Source: Pictodentalium vernedei
Lineage: Eukaryota; Mollusca; Scaphopoda; Dentaliida; Dentaliidae
Direction: 5' to 3'
Assembly: GCA_031216915.1 (NCBI GenBank)
Contig: CM062296.1
Location: forward strand, 794,215,823-794,279,822
DNA length: 64,000 nucleotides
The position numbers and the translations under genes are program-made. The number at the start of each line of letters is the position of its first letter. Within the stretch, counting starts at the first letter, position 1. The notes beneath the pieces were generated by a model. It ran no database searches and was not told the DNA's origin. It worked only from the letters and a program-made list of their open reading frames with translations. Positions 20,576 to 32,454 of this stretch are shown here, piece by piece.

Positions 20576-20971
20576 ATTCATTTTTTTATTAGTGTTTAAG
20601 GTCACATATTTATGCACAATGGCTAATCATGACCTTGACAGTTTTACGAATGGAGGAAGCCGGGGTACCCGGAGAGAACCAACGAGCAACCTCGAGCAAC
20701 TGTCAGCTCCCAAACATACTAACTCCACACAAGCAACTGTCAGCTCCCCAACATACTAACTCCACACAAGCAGGGATAGCATTGGTTGGAGACAAGTGCA
20801 TCATCGACGTGCAGTTCGCCTTAGTACACAACGCCACCGTGCCCCCACGCGGGCAATGGAGATGAAGTTTCTTGCCCAAGGACACAACGCGGTTGCCGCA
20901 AGTGGGATTCGAACCGAGGACCTCTCGGCTTGCAGACTGCACCTCTACCTACTGAGCCACCGCGCTCCCCA
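20576..20971 (-). mobile_element. SINE-A, full length with 11-bp duplication
   Basis: It is flanked by GGCTTTCACTT at 20565-20575 and 20972-20982. On the minus strand the tRNA-like head (GCGGTGGCTCAGTAGGTAG, GGTTCGAATCCC) is intact. A 38-bp direct duplication (GCAACTGTCAGCTCCC...) at about 20696-20771 lengthens this copy. Confidence 0.9.
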
Positions 20972-20998
20972 GGCTTTCACTTCTTGGGAAACTCTCAG

Positions 20999-21174
20999 TA
21001 TGTCATAAATAGAGGATATGGAATGAGTGTTTTTCTCATATAATATTTATGAAACGAGTCTAAGAATTTTCCGTTTGGGCGAGCCTCTGGCGAGCCCAAA
21101 CGCAAAATTCGGACGAGTTTCATAAATATTATATACGAAGAACACTAATTTCATATTCTATTTATCATATGACA
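20999..21174. mobile_element. fold-back MITE
   Basis: Outer inverted ends TGTCATAAATAGAGGATATG pair with a TATTCTATTTATCATATGACA-like right end. The core hairpin at 21039-21134 has arms CGTTTGGGCGAGCC and GGCGAGCCCAAACG. Confidence 0.6.
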
Positions 21175-21208
21175 CACACACGCAAAAATTAGCCACTTGG
21201 TATGACTT

Positions 21209-21462
21209 TTCAACCCATCACCTAACTTGAGTTGCAGACGGCACTTGGAAAAAACATCCTCGTATAACTAAAAATTTTCATTTTTTGCTTCCAAAACATA
21301 GGTTATGACCCCTCATTGGAACGAGCGCGACACGCTAGTTCCAATGAGGGGTCATAACCTATGTTTTGGAAGCAAAAAGTGAAAATATCAAAAAACAAAT
21401 GAATGGCGTTTTTCCTGTATTGCGCGAGACGGTTTTTGCCATTACGTTATGTAAAAGATTAA
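21209..21462. mobile_element. diverged piggyBac-like MITE, PB-A
   Basis: Ends are decayed (CCATCACCTAAC on the left, GTTATGTAAAAGATTAA on the right). The core keeps the ATGACCCCTCATTGGAACGA palindrome with a changed centre (GCGCGACACGC). Confidence 0.7.
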
Positions 21463-21515
21463 TACAATATAACCCACCCCAAAAAGGACACATAACGGAA
21501 ATTCTCACTACTGAA

Positions 21516-21690
21516 ATTATGCAAATGTAACCCACTTGTACTTTGTTTAGCCAATCAAATTGTCCAGTTTTGAAATTGACCAATGAAAGCTCCCAACTCT
21601 AATTATGCAAATTATGAAAATGTGGCCCAGTTGTTTTTTGTTCAGGCAATCAAATTGTCTAGTTTTGAAACTGACCAATGAAATTGACGG
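21516..21690. repeat. two-copy tandem duplication of about 105 bp
   Basis: Both copies contain CAATCAAATTGTC, AGTTTTGAAA and GACCAATGAAA in order, starting at about 21516 and 21618. Confidence 0.65.
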
Positions 21691-22018
21691 AGGGCTTTAT
21701 TTATCACTGATTAATATGAAAATAAAATATCAAATGTTTTAAAGTGAACAAAACGGACGAGTCATATGATAAAAAATCCTATAAGTGAAAACATTTCTTT
21801 TGCCACGGCAATTTTCCAACAGGTGGGTTTACAATGTGAGAGTTGCGACCAAAATCATTCCGACCAAGTGCGGGTCAGGGATTTTCCTACTGCAATTGCT
21901 TTTGATAGGCACGATCGCAGCCGCGCGCAAACATTTTCTTTATAATCTCCCACGCCGTATTTTCATCCAACCTTTGTCTCACATAACTCTTCCATCAGGT
22001 TACATACAGATGTATAAT

Positions 22019-22602
22019 TTAACCCTTTGATACGTGTGTACGTCTCATGACGGACGAAATCAAACAGGGCGTTGATACTTTGTGGTTATTTGTTTTATTA
22101 TTTTTTAATTTTTTAAAGTTTTAACCTCAATTCCTATTTTTCTCCCGAATTGTGCTCAGTGACAACCGTTGAGCCAAATGTTATCGCAGCTTAAAATACT
22201 AACATAGTCCTGCTGTGAAGACTTCTTAACTGGTTGAGTGCTAGAAGTCACTATAGGAGCTTTCAAAAAATGAGGATACCACAGCAAAAGCCAACACTTT
22301 CCTTACTTATATTTCATATTCAGTCAAACACAAATAATATTTCGTTTATATAAATTTGCTTTATTACAAATTATTGGAGAGTGCCTGTGGGCACTCTCCA
22401 ATAATTTGTAATAAAACAAGTTTTGAATAACAAATTCCGACCACCAAAAATAATCTAGCCCTCAACCATTTAATCACTAATGTGAATAGTATCTTGTTAT
22501 TTGTACTTTCCGACGTTTGATGTCGCATTTTGAAAAACGTTGAAGAAACTGAATTCCCAGTGACGTTTGAATGTCAGGATAATTAAAGTCTCAAAGGGTT
22601 AA
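22019..22602. mobile_element. TTAA-flanked element, family PB-C, with nested PB-B MITE
   Basis: Its ends are TTAACCCTTTGA and TCAAAGGGTTAA, a piggyBac-type arrangement distinct from PB-A. A PB-B MITE sits inside at 22226-22473. There is no coding capacity. Confidence 0.6.
22226..22473. mobile_element. TTAA-flanked MITE PB-B, inverted relative to 8641-8899
   Basis: TTAACTGGTTGAGTGCTAGAA at the left and the inverse of TTAAATGGTTGAGGGCTAG at the right enclose a hairpin at 22362-22420 (arms ATTATTGGAGAGTGCC). Confidence 0.7.
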
Positions 22603-23660
22603 CCTACATCGCTGTCGTGGTGCCGTATTATAATCCTTTTTTATATTATATACAAACACATTTTTGAATTTCTTTTTATGGTAGCATACCTTTTCTATGT
22701 ATTATGGTTGCGCAATAAAGTATTCCGTGTTATTCTATTAAATAATGATACAATAGGGAAATGTATCGTGTCAGTAGCCCAGATAGTCTTTTTCTGGTGG
22801 AGGATAAGGTCAACAATTTTCCGACTGCAAAACAGAGGAATTAATTTATAAGATAGTGTATCGCATCTTAACCTGGGAAATGTTTTAAAATGGATGTTGA
22901 AGAAGCGTATAATGTCTGCGATTCTGTCTCTTAGTGGTCATATTTTGTGTTGAAGATCGTGAATGGACTGTGCAGGCAAAGAACAGTCGCGACACAGTCA
23001 TCCACTGAAAAATGTTTTGGCAGCAAACCGGATTTGTACAAGAACCCAGAGATGGACTGGACCAATAAGAGTTACCGGTGAATGTACAGGGGTAGGGGGT
23101 GTGGCAGGAAATTTTGATTTTGCGAACTGCACGAACGCGGCTTCCATGCACATGCGCGATCAGCGGTAGTCTACAGAGATGAAATTTCGATGGCATTTTT
23201 CTATCATCGTCATCGATCATTAGACAAAAATGGTTCAATCGGGGGTGGGGGTGAGGGGTGTACCCATCCGGAAAACCATAGTTCGGTCCAATCGGAGAAA
23301 ATTCTGATTTTTTTAAATTGTAGGAACGTTGTTTTTTTCATTTGAGCGATCAATGGCAGCCAGTTCCTGAGCATTTCAATTCTGGTGGATTTGGTAGTGT
23401 TGGTGTTAGAGTAGGTATACGGCGAGAAGCAACTACGATTGTAAAGGAAAGCAACTGGATTCAGAAATTAGACATCAAAAATAGACTAACGCACTCATGG
23501 CTTCGACGTTATAGTGTGAATTGCTGGCAACGTCGCAATTTGACGTATTCCGCAATACTGGTTTTGTCATTTGTAATTTAACGTTTCTGCGAAGATGTAG
23601 TATGAAGGTCATTGCCGAAAGCTTGATGTATTGAGCATTAAATTATTGTGTTGATTTACC
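22603..23660. other. no recognised feature
   Basis: Only short shadow frames occur. I see no terminal repeats or RNA signals. Confidence 0.35.
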
Positions 23661-23664
23661 AAGT

Positions 23665-23935
23665 TCCAATATTCGGAAGACCTAATATACCAATACACCT
23701 GGGATCCGGTTTTCCGAGAGTCTAATACTCAGGTGGCCCATGAGTCCGACACCTAATACTCTTGCAGAATGTCGGAATATAGAACATTCGGAATATCAGA
23801 CCTTCCAAAGAAAGGTTCATCGGGTATTGGGGCATCGGAATATCGGACCTGCAGAGCATTGGGCCGTTGAAATACAGGACCTTCGGAGTATTGGGTTTTT
23901 GGAATGTCGGTCCTTCGGAGTAATGGACCCATCGT
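23665..23935. repeat. degenerate short-period tandem repeat
   Basis: A drifting unit of about 14-28 bp around GGACCTTCGGAATATTGG recurs roughly a dozen times with many substitutions. Confidence 0.55.
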
Positions 23936-24270
23936 GTAACCATGAAGAATGTCTTCAGGAAAATTAGAGTACAGGAGTACAGGGCCCCATGTTTTCCGGT
24001 TCCGCCACCTGTGTCATGCACATCATGAACTGATATCTATACCAGTCGAGTCTTGTGCTAACTATATTGTATTGAACTTTTATCGATTCAGAAAAAAAAT
24101 CATGGCTATGTGGGGTTAAAAACGCGTTTCAAATGAGTATGTCGCGCAGGTCTGTTTTCACGAGCACAAGCCGACACCCAGCTACCCAACGGAATACTTA
24201 GAATCTGAATGTAATATCCACTGAATATAACTGTATGGCGGTTGTCACTCGTACCCTCAGAGACAGGCGT

Positions 24271-24485
24271 CAATACTATGGAATTTTTATAATTGTATTT
24301 TTTTAGAATTGTGTTTTCTACCTGTCAATATAAATCACTGCAATAAATCAATAGCGTTTCAAAAGACGTGGCAATTTACCTACCGGTAAATTGCGACGTC
24401 TTTTGAAATACTAATGATCAATTTCAGTCAGTTATTTCCATAAACAGAAAATACAGTTCTGGAAAATACTATTATAAATTGACCC
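24271..24485. mobile_element. fold-back MITE, uninterrupted relative of 214-930
   Basis: It shares ATAATTGTATTTTTT...AGAATTGTGTTTTCTA ends and the central GGCAATTTACC hairpin (24357-24405) with the copy at 214-930. It lacks the two PB-A insertions. Confidence 0.55.
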
Positions 24486-24550
24486 CTGCAGGTCTTCCTT
24501 CATTGGCTGAATGTTTGCTGGTGTTTTTTATGCTCCTCTCTGGAGTTATT

Positions 24551-25106
24551 TAGAGCTGTAGGTTAACCGAAAACGAACCGAGGTTTTTAGTTTTTTTTAA
24601 AAACCGAAACCGAAACCGTCGACATCCCGTAATCTGAGGTTTTTCGTTTTTTATTAAATACTCTCTTGCTGCAGAAATTCACAGAATGTAGCCATCCCAG
24701 AGTAGTGAGAGTACCCACTACTCTGGGATGGCTACACACTCACTACTCTGGGAAGGCTACATTCTGTGAATTTCCGACATGTCAGTTTAGTTGTGTTTGC
24801 AGCTTTCCTCAAGTTGCGTGTAGTTGTCAGACCTCGAAAAATGGCCAAGCACAATAAAAGTTTTGTATATTTAGGTAATTATTATATTGGCCTTCCCGAT
24901 TCTTCAAGTATTGTAGCTTATTTCGGGCATTCATTGAGTTTCACTCAGTTTCACTGCCATTCAGTTATGACTCCGGACATAAGAATGAGTTTAATTGAAT
25001 TTTATTTGGCCTCATGAACAAACCGAAAACCGAACCGAACCGAGGTTTTACTCCCTGAAAAACCAAAACCGAAACCGAACAAGAAATTTAAAAGCCTACA
25101 GCTCTA
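24551..25106. mobile_element. hAT-like nonautonomous element with 8-bp duplication
   Basis: Termini TAGAGCTGTAGG and CCTACAGCTCTA are perfect inverses, and an exact 8-bp repeat, GAGTTATT, flanks them (24543-24550 and 25107-25114). Subterminal blocks of AACCGAAAACGAACCGAGG are inverted. The centre (24672-24777) has three copies of an ACTACTCTGGGATGGCTAC-type hairpin arm. Related AACCGAACCG blocks occur near 3120-3165. Confidence 0.85.
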
Positions 25107-25239
25107 GAGTTATTGAGTTACTGGCTGCAAACGGAACATTATACTACATTTTCATGTCACGTGCGCGATATTGTAAGTTACTAAACCCTAAAAGGAAAGA
25201 TGGTTTACGCGGTATTACAATATACACTAGGGACATGTG

Positions 25240-25585
25240 AAGTTTCGAAATCCGATTCAATTCGAAATAATCCCAATGATTCGATTCGATTCGATTCGAG
25301 TCGGACTGATTCGGAAATGTTCGAATCATCCACATGTTCTCAAAATCTTGCCAAATTCTCATCCTCTTCTTCTAACATCAGGTCACCTGAGGAGATCTTA
25401 TGACAGGAGAAGAATTCAAGGTGGTTCCGCTTCCGAAACCACTTTGATCCCGTTTGTGGAATATTTTGCTTTTTGACTGATTTGGCAGGAGAGAACAGGT
25501 GCGGTTGAATACAAAACTTGAGTGGAGAGTGACAATATTTACGGATATACGGTGAAATATCTACAACTTGAAAAGCGGTGAGATT
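25240..25585. repeat. dispersed repeat R1, second copy
   Basis: It matches 1-213 joined to 931-1311, without the MITE found there. ATTCGATTCG is repeated in tandem at about 25279-25300. Confidence 0.55.
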
Positions 25586-25597
25586 AGGTATTCGATT

Positions 25598-25946
25598 TAT
25601 TTATTTATTGGGTTTTAACGGTACTTTCGGCAGCCAGGGTCACGTCGTGTCGGACAGTTTTACGGGTGGAGGAAGCTGGAGTACCCGAAGAGAACCACCA
25701 AGCAACGACGAGCAACTGTCAGACTCCCCAACGTACTAACTCCACACAAGCAGTGTTAGCATTGGTTGAAGACAAGTGCACCATCGACGTGCAATACGCC
25801 CTAGTATACAACGCCACATTGCCCCCATGTGGGCAATTGGGATTAAGTGTCTTGCCCAAGGACACAGCGCGGTTGTTGCAAGTGGGATTCGAACCGAGGA
25901 CCTCTTGGCTTGCAGTCTGCATCTCTACCTGCTGAACCACCGATTC
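25598..25946 (-). mobile_element. SINE-A with 11-bp duplication
   Basis: The element is flanked by GGTATTCGATT at 25587-25597 and 25947-25957. Its 3' end (ATTTATTTATTGGGTTTTAA read on the plus strand) is an A/T tail. The head has a box B-like GGTTCGAATCCC on the minus strand. Confidence 0.9.
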
Positions 25947-25957
25947 GGTATTCGATT

Positions 25958-27012
25958 CTACCCCGAAAGGTTCAGGGACCCTAATGAAAATTTGTCAGCA
26001 TTAAAGTTTTTTTTTTTAATTACAAATTTAAGTAACTCCGCTTTGCTACTGATATCTTCCACTTTGCATACAATGTTTTTACATGCTCTTTCAGATACAG
26101 GACAAATCTGAGAGTCAATATTTTTTTCAAATTAAAGGTTTCTTGTGTCTTTAAAACACACCCCAACAACAAAAAATAGTTCAGCCAAGTTAACGCAGAG
26201 TTTAAAGTTCATGCGAGAATCAAAATCGATTCTCGCAAATGGTTTACGGAAGAAAAACAATGCAAATCAATTTTGATTCTCAGAAAATGTTCATTTGGAT
26301 CTTGTCACAGATTCTGATAGAATCTGAAGAATTCTACTTATTTTTGCCTTCTCACAATAAAGTCTCACTTTGAATTCACACTGGTGTCTAGTGAAGTCTT
26401 GGCTGCCTACAAAGGCAGCCAAGACTCACTAGAGACCAATGCCAAGGTTCTGTTACTCCAATCAGCAAGACCACCAAAAATCGGTTTGCAGGTACATGTC
26501 CGAAACTCACTAAAATTACGAATAGACCACTAAGTGTTATTATTATGGTAGTAAGTCTGTTTATCCAATCAAATGAAGTTACTAAGAGACATAGACTCCG
26601 CAATATTAGGTTCAGGATGGCTGAAAAGCACCCAATATTAATTTAATATTAGGTGCCCGTCAGCCATTTTGTTTTATCATTATATCCACACGCCTCAGTT
26701 TTAATTTACACGTACGTACATGCTGCAGCGCAGTCGTACAGAAGACCTACCATATAAAATAGTCCCGTCGTATAAACATTGCATTCGATTGAATGAAACT
26801 GTTATAATAAAATGCCAAACCAGCCCAAAACATTGGCGGTTATAGAACAAGTCACGAGTGATTTATTAGAATGCGGAAGCAAAATTACTCCCCTTGTTGC
26901 GTATGTAAACATCGTCTGCTTTGTTTACATTTTTTGAGAAGTGTGCATCATTTAACTATTCGTTGAGTTAACTTCCCCAATGACATTTTAGCATGCCGTG
27001 CATAATAAATAC
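25958..27012. other. non-coding stretch with two hairpins
   Basis: Hairpins lie at 26381-26440 (arms AGTCTTGGCTGCC) and 26618-26669 (arms GGCTGA...TCAGCC). Nothing else is recognised. Confidence 0.45.
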
Positions 27013-27050
27013 GTTACAGGGCGTTTAGTTGGCAGATACAGTGTCATATA

Positions 27051-27117
27051 CGGCTCAGAAAAAACAATATTAGGTTCGGCTTTCGCCGAACCTTATATTG
27101 TTTTCTCTGAGCCGTAT
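27051..27117. repeat. hairpin present in only one arm
   Basis: Near-perfect palindrome (TACGGCTCAGA ... TCTGAGCCGTA, centre GGCTTTCGCC). The right arm of the host element reads straight through this site, so the hairpin was inserted or grown here after the element formed. Confidence 0.75.
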
Positions 27118-27818
27118 ATGACCACAGAAGTCTGTAACTCGACATACATGCATGCAATATGATGTACATACACAACCGAGCGAAGCGAGGAAGGAGTCCA
27201 ACGCACCCTCGACTGGTCATATCACATTCACGCCTCACATTACAATTCAAATCAACTTATCACTTATTTCTCTCTTCACACTTACTCACAAATGATTTAT
27301 CTATCTAACGGCTGAATGGTTGGATTCACAATTCTCGATTACATACTTTATTACACGATTTTCCTCCAAAAAATGACGGAATTTAAATCTGCCGCGACAC
27401 CATGTCACCCAACGCGAAAACGAAAGTAAACTTGTCGAATAAGTCGGATTGGAAACGGACCGAAGAGAACTTTAAAACTGATTTTTGCATTTGTTGAAAT
27501 TGCTGTGTTTGATTTGACATCAATTTACAGTGTTAAAATAAAAATGGTTTATCATTATCGGCACTACAATTAATGTAAGCATATAAATATGGGACTTGTC
27601 CTCTGTGCCCAGGTCAAATGTGGGGGAAGATGCCCAAACACGCAACATTTTCGCCCAAATCAGCCTCCACCTGACCCAAACCGGCCCCCACAATTTTACC
27701 TAAACCGGCCGCCAACATTTTCACCGAAACCGACCTCCAACAGGTTTCGCTCAATATGGCCTTCAAGTGATTTTTCTAATGAGAGTCAAGGTTACAATGT
27801 TCTTTCTCTCTCCCTAGA

Positions 27819-27843
27819 TGGGGGGGGGGGGGGGGGGGGGGGG
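27819..27843. repeat. poly-G tract
   Basis: A run of about 25 G bases. Similar mononucleotide runs follow at 28207-28243 (C then A) and 28346-28363 (G). Confidence 0.9.
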
Positions 27844-28723
27844 CATCATTATCTCATTTTCGCATGGATTCTAAGCTCCATATTTCATATTTTTGTGAGT
27901 GACGCTGGCTGAATTGAGTTGTTGTGTGAGAACATTTGGCGACTGAATGGTCACCTCATGATCCATTTCGGTGTACAAATTGCCAGAAATAATTTTCAAA
28001 CGCATAGCCTACATTTTAACCCTCTGGTCGTCACCCCCTCCTCCCACATCCTTGTCCTAACTAGGACCCTCCGGTCATTACCTCCTCCTCTCACTACCAT
28101 GAAGGGAAGTGGGAGGAGGGGTAACGGCGGGAGGGTCCTAGCTATGACTAGGCAAGGACCCCCGAAACCCCACAACAACTTTACAAATAGCATGCATGGT
28201 ATGCGCCCCCCCCCCCCCCCCCCAAAAAAAAAAAAAAAAAAAAATATAGAATCTCAGCAACGCAACTGGTGGGGTTGTGTTGTATTACAGTTGTATGCAC
28301 TATAAATAAATCACAATAAAATCACATGGTCTTGATTTTGTGAGTTGGGGGGGGGGGGGGGGGGTGGAGGCATAACTTGAAAAAAAGGTTAATCCACAGT
28401 TGGTTTGCACATGATGACCCGAAAATGGTTATGGAATAATGGAATAACAGACGACACATTGCTACAGGATTTGTACATTTTTAGTAATTTGGCTCCAAAA
28501 TATCTATAGCCCATGTGTTTTTATAACAAAAGGTTCGACACACCTGTTGTCATATCGTGGCATGAGCTATGGTTTAGGTCCAAATTACAAAAATATCAAC
28601 ACGCCAAAATATAGCTTATGAGACACTACTGGAAAAATGTGATCGATCTTTTTCCAATTAGGACCACAAGAGTCAGGAACTTGTCCTATGGGCCATATGG
28701 TATCCTCTAGAGGATCGTATATA

Positions 28724-28980
28724 CAGTACTTGGAGTGTGGACTGTAACTAAATCACCCGCGGAGTGGAGTTATCACCCAAGCTATAACTTTCAAATTTTG
28801 CACATATCGACAAAAAGCACACGCAATGTTTCAGCCAATGGACCTCCGGGTTTAACCCGGATGTCCATTGGCTGAAACTTTGTTTGTGCTGGTTATGCTT
28901 TGCAACAAATTTGCAATTATTGCTTGGGTGGAATCTCCACTCTGCGGGTGATTTAGTGATAATACACTCTCCACGTACTG
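28724..28980. mobile_element. mariner-like MITE TA-1, second copy
   Basis: Ends CAGTACTTGGAGTGTG and CCACGTACTG are bounded by TA (28722-28723 and 28981-28982). The centre is a hairpin, GGACCTCCGGGTTTAACCCGG, which 7469-7709 has partly lost. Confidence 0.8.
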
Positions 28981-29947
28981 TATGGCCCACATGACAAGCT
29001 ACAGATTCATGTGTTAGGACTCAAACTATAGGAGGTGTATTTGTTAATAAATGTGAATATTCCTTGTAAAACGTGAAAGGTAAACAGATTTTCAGTTACG
29101 TTCCGAAAAGTATCAATATTTTATTATTACTTACAGTAGCAGCAGAAGGTTAACGTCTTGCAAATTTGAGATGCTGCTGTTCTCTACGATTCATAAGAGC
29201 TAATGAACAATTTATCGGCTCGCGCAGTCAAATATAGCTTCAGACACGTTAAAGCGATTCAAATTTCGAGGGGATTTCGTCATACGGTAAACCCGTTTCG
29301 TTTCGCTTTGTTGATCCCGTTAAGTAAACTGTCGTCTGTTTACTTCAGCTTCCGCGTTGGGTGACATGGTGTCGCGGCAGATTTAAATTCCGTCATTTTT
29401 TGGAGGAAAATCGTGTAATAAAGTATGTAATCGAGAATTGTGAATCCAACCATTCAGCCGTTAGATAGATAAATCATTTGTGAATAAGTGTGAAGAGAAA
29501 AATAAGTGTTAAGTTGATTTCAACCGTATTGCGAGGCGTGAATGTGATATGACCAGTCGAGGGTGCGTTGCACTCCTTCGTCGCTTCGCTCGGTTGTATA
29601 TGTATATATCATATTGCATGCATGTATGTCATGTTACAGACTCCTGTGATATGACACTGTATCTGCCAACTAAACGCCCTGTAACTTATAATCTCTGGTA
29701 ATCTATCAGTATCAGTTTTGTTTTTGCAATGCAATATGTACTGGTTATACTCACAAGGGTATAACAGTACTCTTGTATTTTAAATTATTTAAGTGCTGAA
29801 TATTGATTCTCGCTGCAGGAGTTCTCAAGAATCAAAACGATTCTCTTGAATCGAGAGAATTTTACTGCGACCAAAGTTTAACACTGCTAGCGGGAAGAGG
29901 CGGTGCGCGTACTCCTGGCGTACGTCCTCGTGTGTTTCAAATTTGGT

Positions 29948-30408
29948 GGTCCACGCTAAAAACTAAAGTTTTAATAACTACACTTGAAGTGCTGTATTTA
30001 ACACTTACTAAGTGCTGAACTAGCACTTTGTTCAAGTGTAGATATCCCAGAACTTGACAGGTGTTACAATAGTACAACTTGACAAGTGTAATGTCGCGAC
30101 ACTTAAAAGGAAACAACGCAGATGACGCGGATCAGGCTCGAACTCTCGAGCCTGATCCGCGTCATCTGCGTTGTGTCCTTTTAATTATGTACCCACCAAG
30201 CGTAAATCAAATTATGGACGATTCTGGAAGAACCACCAATGCTAGACACATGGGAAGTGCCATCCATTCAAGTTTCAGATGTCTGACGATTGTAATGTCT
30301 AAGTGCTTAAAGCATTGCACTTCGAGTGTTAAAATCAAACCCTAAGAGTTAGAATGGGTTTAACACCTTGAAAGTGTCAGTTTTAACACTTTAGTTTTTA
30401 GTGTGTCC
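29948..30408. mobile_element. fold-back MITE with CTAAAAACTAAAG ends
   Basis: The left GCTAAAAACTAAAGTTTTAA and right inverse of ACTAAAAACTAAAGTGTTAA match. The interior has many AACACTT and AAGTGTT motifs and a perfect hairpin at about 30100-30184 (arms ATGACGCGGATCAGGCTCGA). Confidence 0.6.
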
Positions 30409-31140
30409 AGTCCTATATACTACGGAAAAAATCTGTCAAAGCCATTGGTGTCATTTGTTTATCAACACTCCTCACATTTGATTACTGAATATTCGGTCGA
30501 AAAGCTATTAATATCGCATTCCAAATGACATATGTAGCTTTGATATGATGTCTAGATGGGAGCTATCAAGTTGTTTTTTCTGAATTTCATGGAAAAGCAT
30601 AATTGCTGGGTAGCCATCATGGATTTAGCAAATAAATTGTCAATAATTCCATTGACACACCTTACAGGCCACAGCTCTCACTGGATCAGTTCCACATTTT
30701 TTTCGTGGCTTTGGGAGCTATTGGATTGTGTCGAATTTCGTTGAAAACCTTGACCGCCTGAAGTCATCTTAGATTTGGCATGATACGAGTTAACATATCA
30801 ATGACTCGTTGTAAAGTGGAAAATTCAGTAGGATTTCGCCTTAAACAGGTGATACCCCAAACAGGATTTTTGTCTATTCCTTGGCATTCTTGTAACTGCT
30901 GTGTATGGTCTGAGACAACATAATTATAAACAATAAAAGGGCGAGCGCCATAGAAATCTCCAGTATCGTGTCGAATATAATTTAGAATCGTATCATGCAG
31001 AGGATTGCGAATGCAATCGAATCTTGAACCGAATCACACCGCTACTAAATTTGTGGATATTGCACCTTTTACAGTCATAGATATATTGCCAGTCTCCACA
31101 TGAGTATTGTATTCAGGCTTGGATTTCTGAAAAATACAGG
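30409..31140. other. no recognised feature
   Basis: Unique-looking AT-rich sequence with no supported gene. Confidence 0.35.
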
Positions 31141-31144
31141 GTAG

Positions 31145-31383
31145 CAATAAATCGCTCACCTGGAACCTACTTAGGCGAGTAAATTGCTCTCCTGAAATCT
31201 TTTTCACTTTTTTGCTTCACAAAGATCTTCTAAAGACTTAGTTACCCCCTACACACTGATGTCAATAAAACGCTCACCTGGGACCTACTTAGGCGAGCAA
31301 ATTGCTCTCCTGAAATCTTTTTTCACTTTTTTGCTTCACAAAGATCTTCTGAAGACTTAGTTAATCCTCTGAACACTGATGTC
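31145..31383. repeat. two-copy tandem duplication of about 119 bp
   Basis: Both units start CAATAAA(T/A)CGCTCACCTGG and contain TTTTGCTTCACAAAGATC. They differ at about a dozen positions. The end of each unit (CACTGATGTCAA) is also the terminal motif of the adjoining MITE. Confidence 0.8.
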
Positions 31384-31558
31384 AAAATATCTAAATTTTA
31401 GACAGAAAAAATTTACCATAATGAAACTAGAAATTTAACCAATTCAATCTCGTTTGACAGAGCTCATTGAGCTCTGTCAAACTAGATTGAATTAGGTAAA
31501 TTTCTAGATGCATTATGGGAAAAAACAGCTTCCTGAAATTTTGGTATTTTGACATCAG
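31376..31558. mobile_element. 183-bp fold-back MITE
   Basis: Outer inverted ends CTGATGTCAAAATAT and its inverse enclose a hairpin at 31417-31517 whose arms pair over about 45 bp (CCATAATG outside, TTGACAGAGCTCA inside). A diverged relative is at 2090-2330. Confidence 0.7.
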
Positions 31559-31889
31559 AGTGAAAGGTGTTAATATCGGGTTGGGTAATTTCTCCCTCGA
31601 GTGTATTCAAGCCAATCAATTTTAAATGAATTAATAAAATGTTAATGAATGAACCTGTATTCATTTTTTACTATCCCCTCCACTCCAGTGTGGTCAGATC
31701 GATCAAGAAGTTCAGGGGGGACTGGTACATGTAGTGGCCGACACACAAATGTACCCACCATATTCTGTACACACGTCCCATGGTCCGTCACCATCGAAAA
31801 TAGCTGAAAGTAGGTGAGCAAAAAAAAACGCTTATGTCGGATTAAATTGCGTGAGCAGTTGAGGCAAGCTAAAAATCGCTTGCGTCAGA
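31559..31889. other. no recognised feature
   Basis: No gene or repeat recognised. Confidence 0.35.
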
Positions 31890-32126
31890 ATTCTATGACT
31901 GTGTATTCAACGGCGAGTCGACTGCTCAGTCGAGTCAATTAAAAAGCGAAATATACTAGAAGTTTTGACAGAGGAACCTTCTTGAACCCTTCTTCTATCG
32001 CCAGGTCTCCTGTAGGAGACCTGGTGATAAGTGTTCACGAGGTGACACTCGGTAGGACTTTGACAAAACATCGACAATTCGGAAATTTCCCAATCGACGG
32101 GGCAAAATATTGGAGATGATTTCATA
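31890..32126. repeat. R1-related fragment
   Basis: It shares CTTCTTCTAT followed by an AGGAGACC palindrome (31995-32030) with positions 190-215. Confidence 0.4.
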
Positions 32127-32167
32127 TCGTATTGAATTTTGATGCAGGGCCGTAAAAAGGACCACTC

Positions 32168-32172
32168 TCTAT

Positions 32173-32230
<58 letters not shown>
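32168..32230. repeat. (ATTT)n simple repeat
   Basis: About 16 uninterrupted ATTT units, probably grown from a SINE A/T tail. Confidence 0.9.
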
Positions 32231-32231
<1 letters not shown>

Positions 32232-32440
32232 CGGAGCGCTGTGGCTCATGGTAGACTGTTGGGCTTCTATCCTAGAGGTCCCGAGTTCGATCCCCATGCG
32301 GCCGGGACGACCCGCGTTGTGTCCTTGGGCAAGGCACTTTATCCTGGTTGCTTGCATGGGGGCAGGATGATGTCGTGTGCTAAGGCGTACTGCACGTCGG
32401 TGGTGCACAACCGCCGTAACCTTGCTTGAGCGGAGCTTAT
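32231..32440 (+). mobile_element. SINE-A, 3'-truncated
   Basis: The head ACGGAGCGCTGTGGCTCATGG and box B-like GAGTTCGATCCCC are present. The body stops at GCTTGAGCGGAGCTT and runs into ATTT units before a second SINE. Confidence 0.8.
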
Positions 32441-32454
32441 TTATTTATTTATTT

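Larger units (their letters stand above)
27013..29685. mobile_element. 2.7-kb element with long terminal inverted repeats
   Basis: The left arm (27013-27431) and right arm (29338-29685) are inverted copies, starting GTTACAGGGCGTTTAGTTGG. The match continues to TTTAAATCTGCCGCGACACC at high identity. The left arm has an extra 67-bp hairpin at 27051-27117. The interior holds poly-G, poly-C and poly-A tracts and a TA-1 MITE but no transposase, so it is nonautonomous or gutted. I could not identify a target duplication. Confidence 0.75.
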
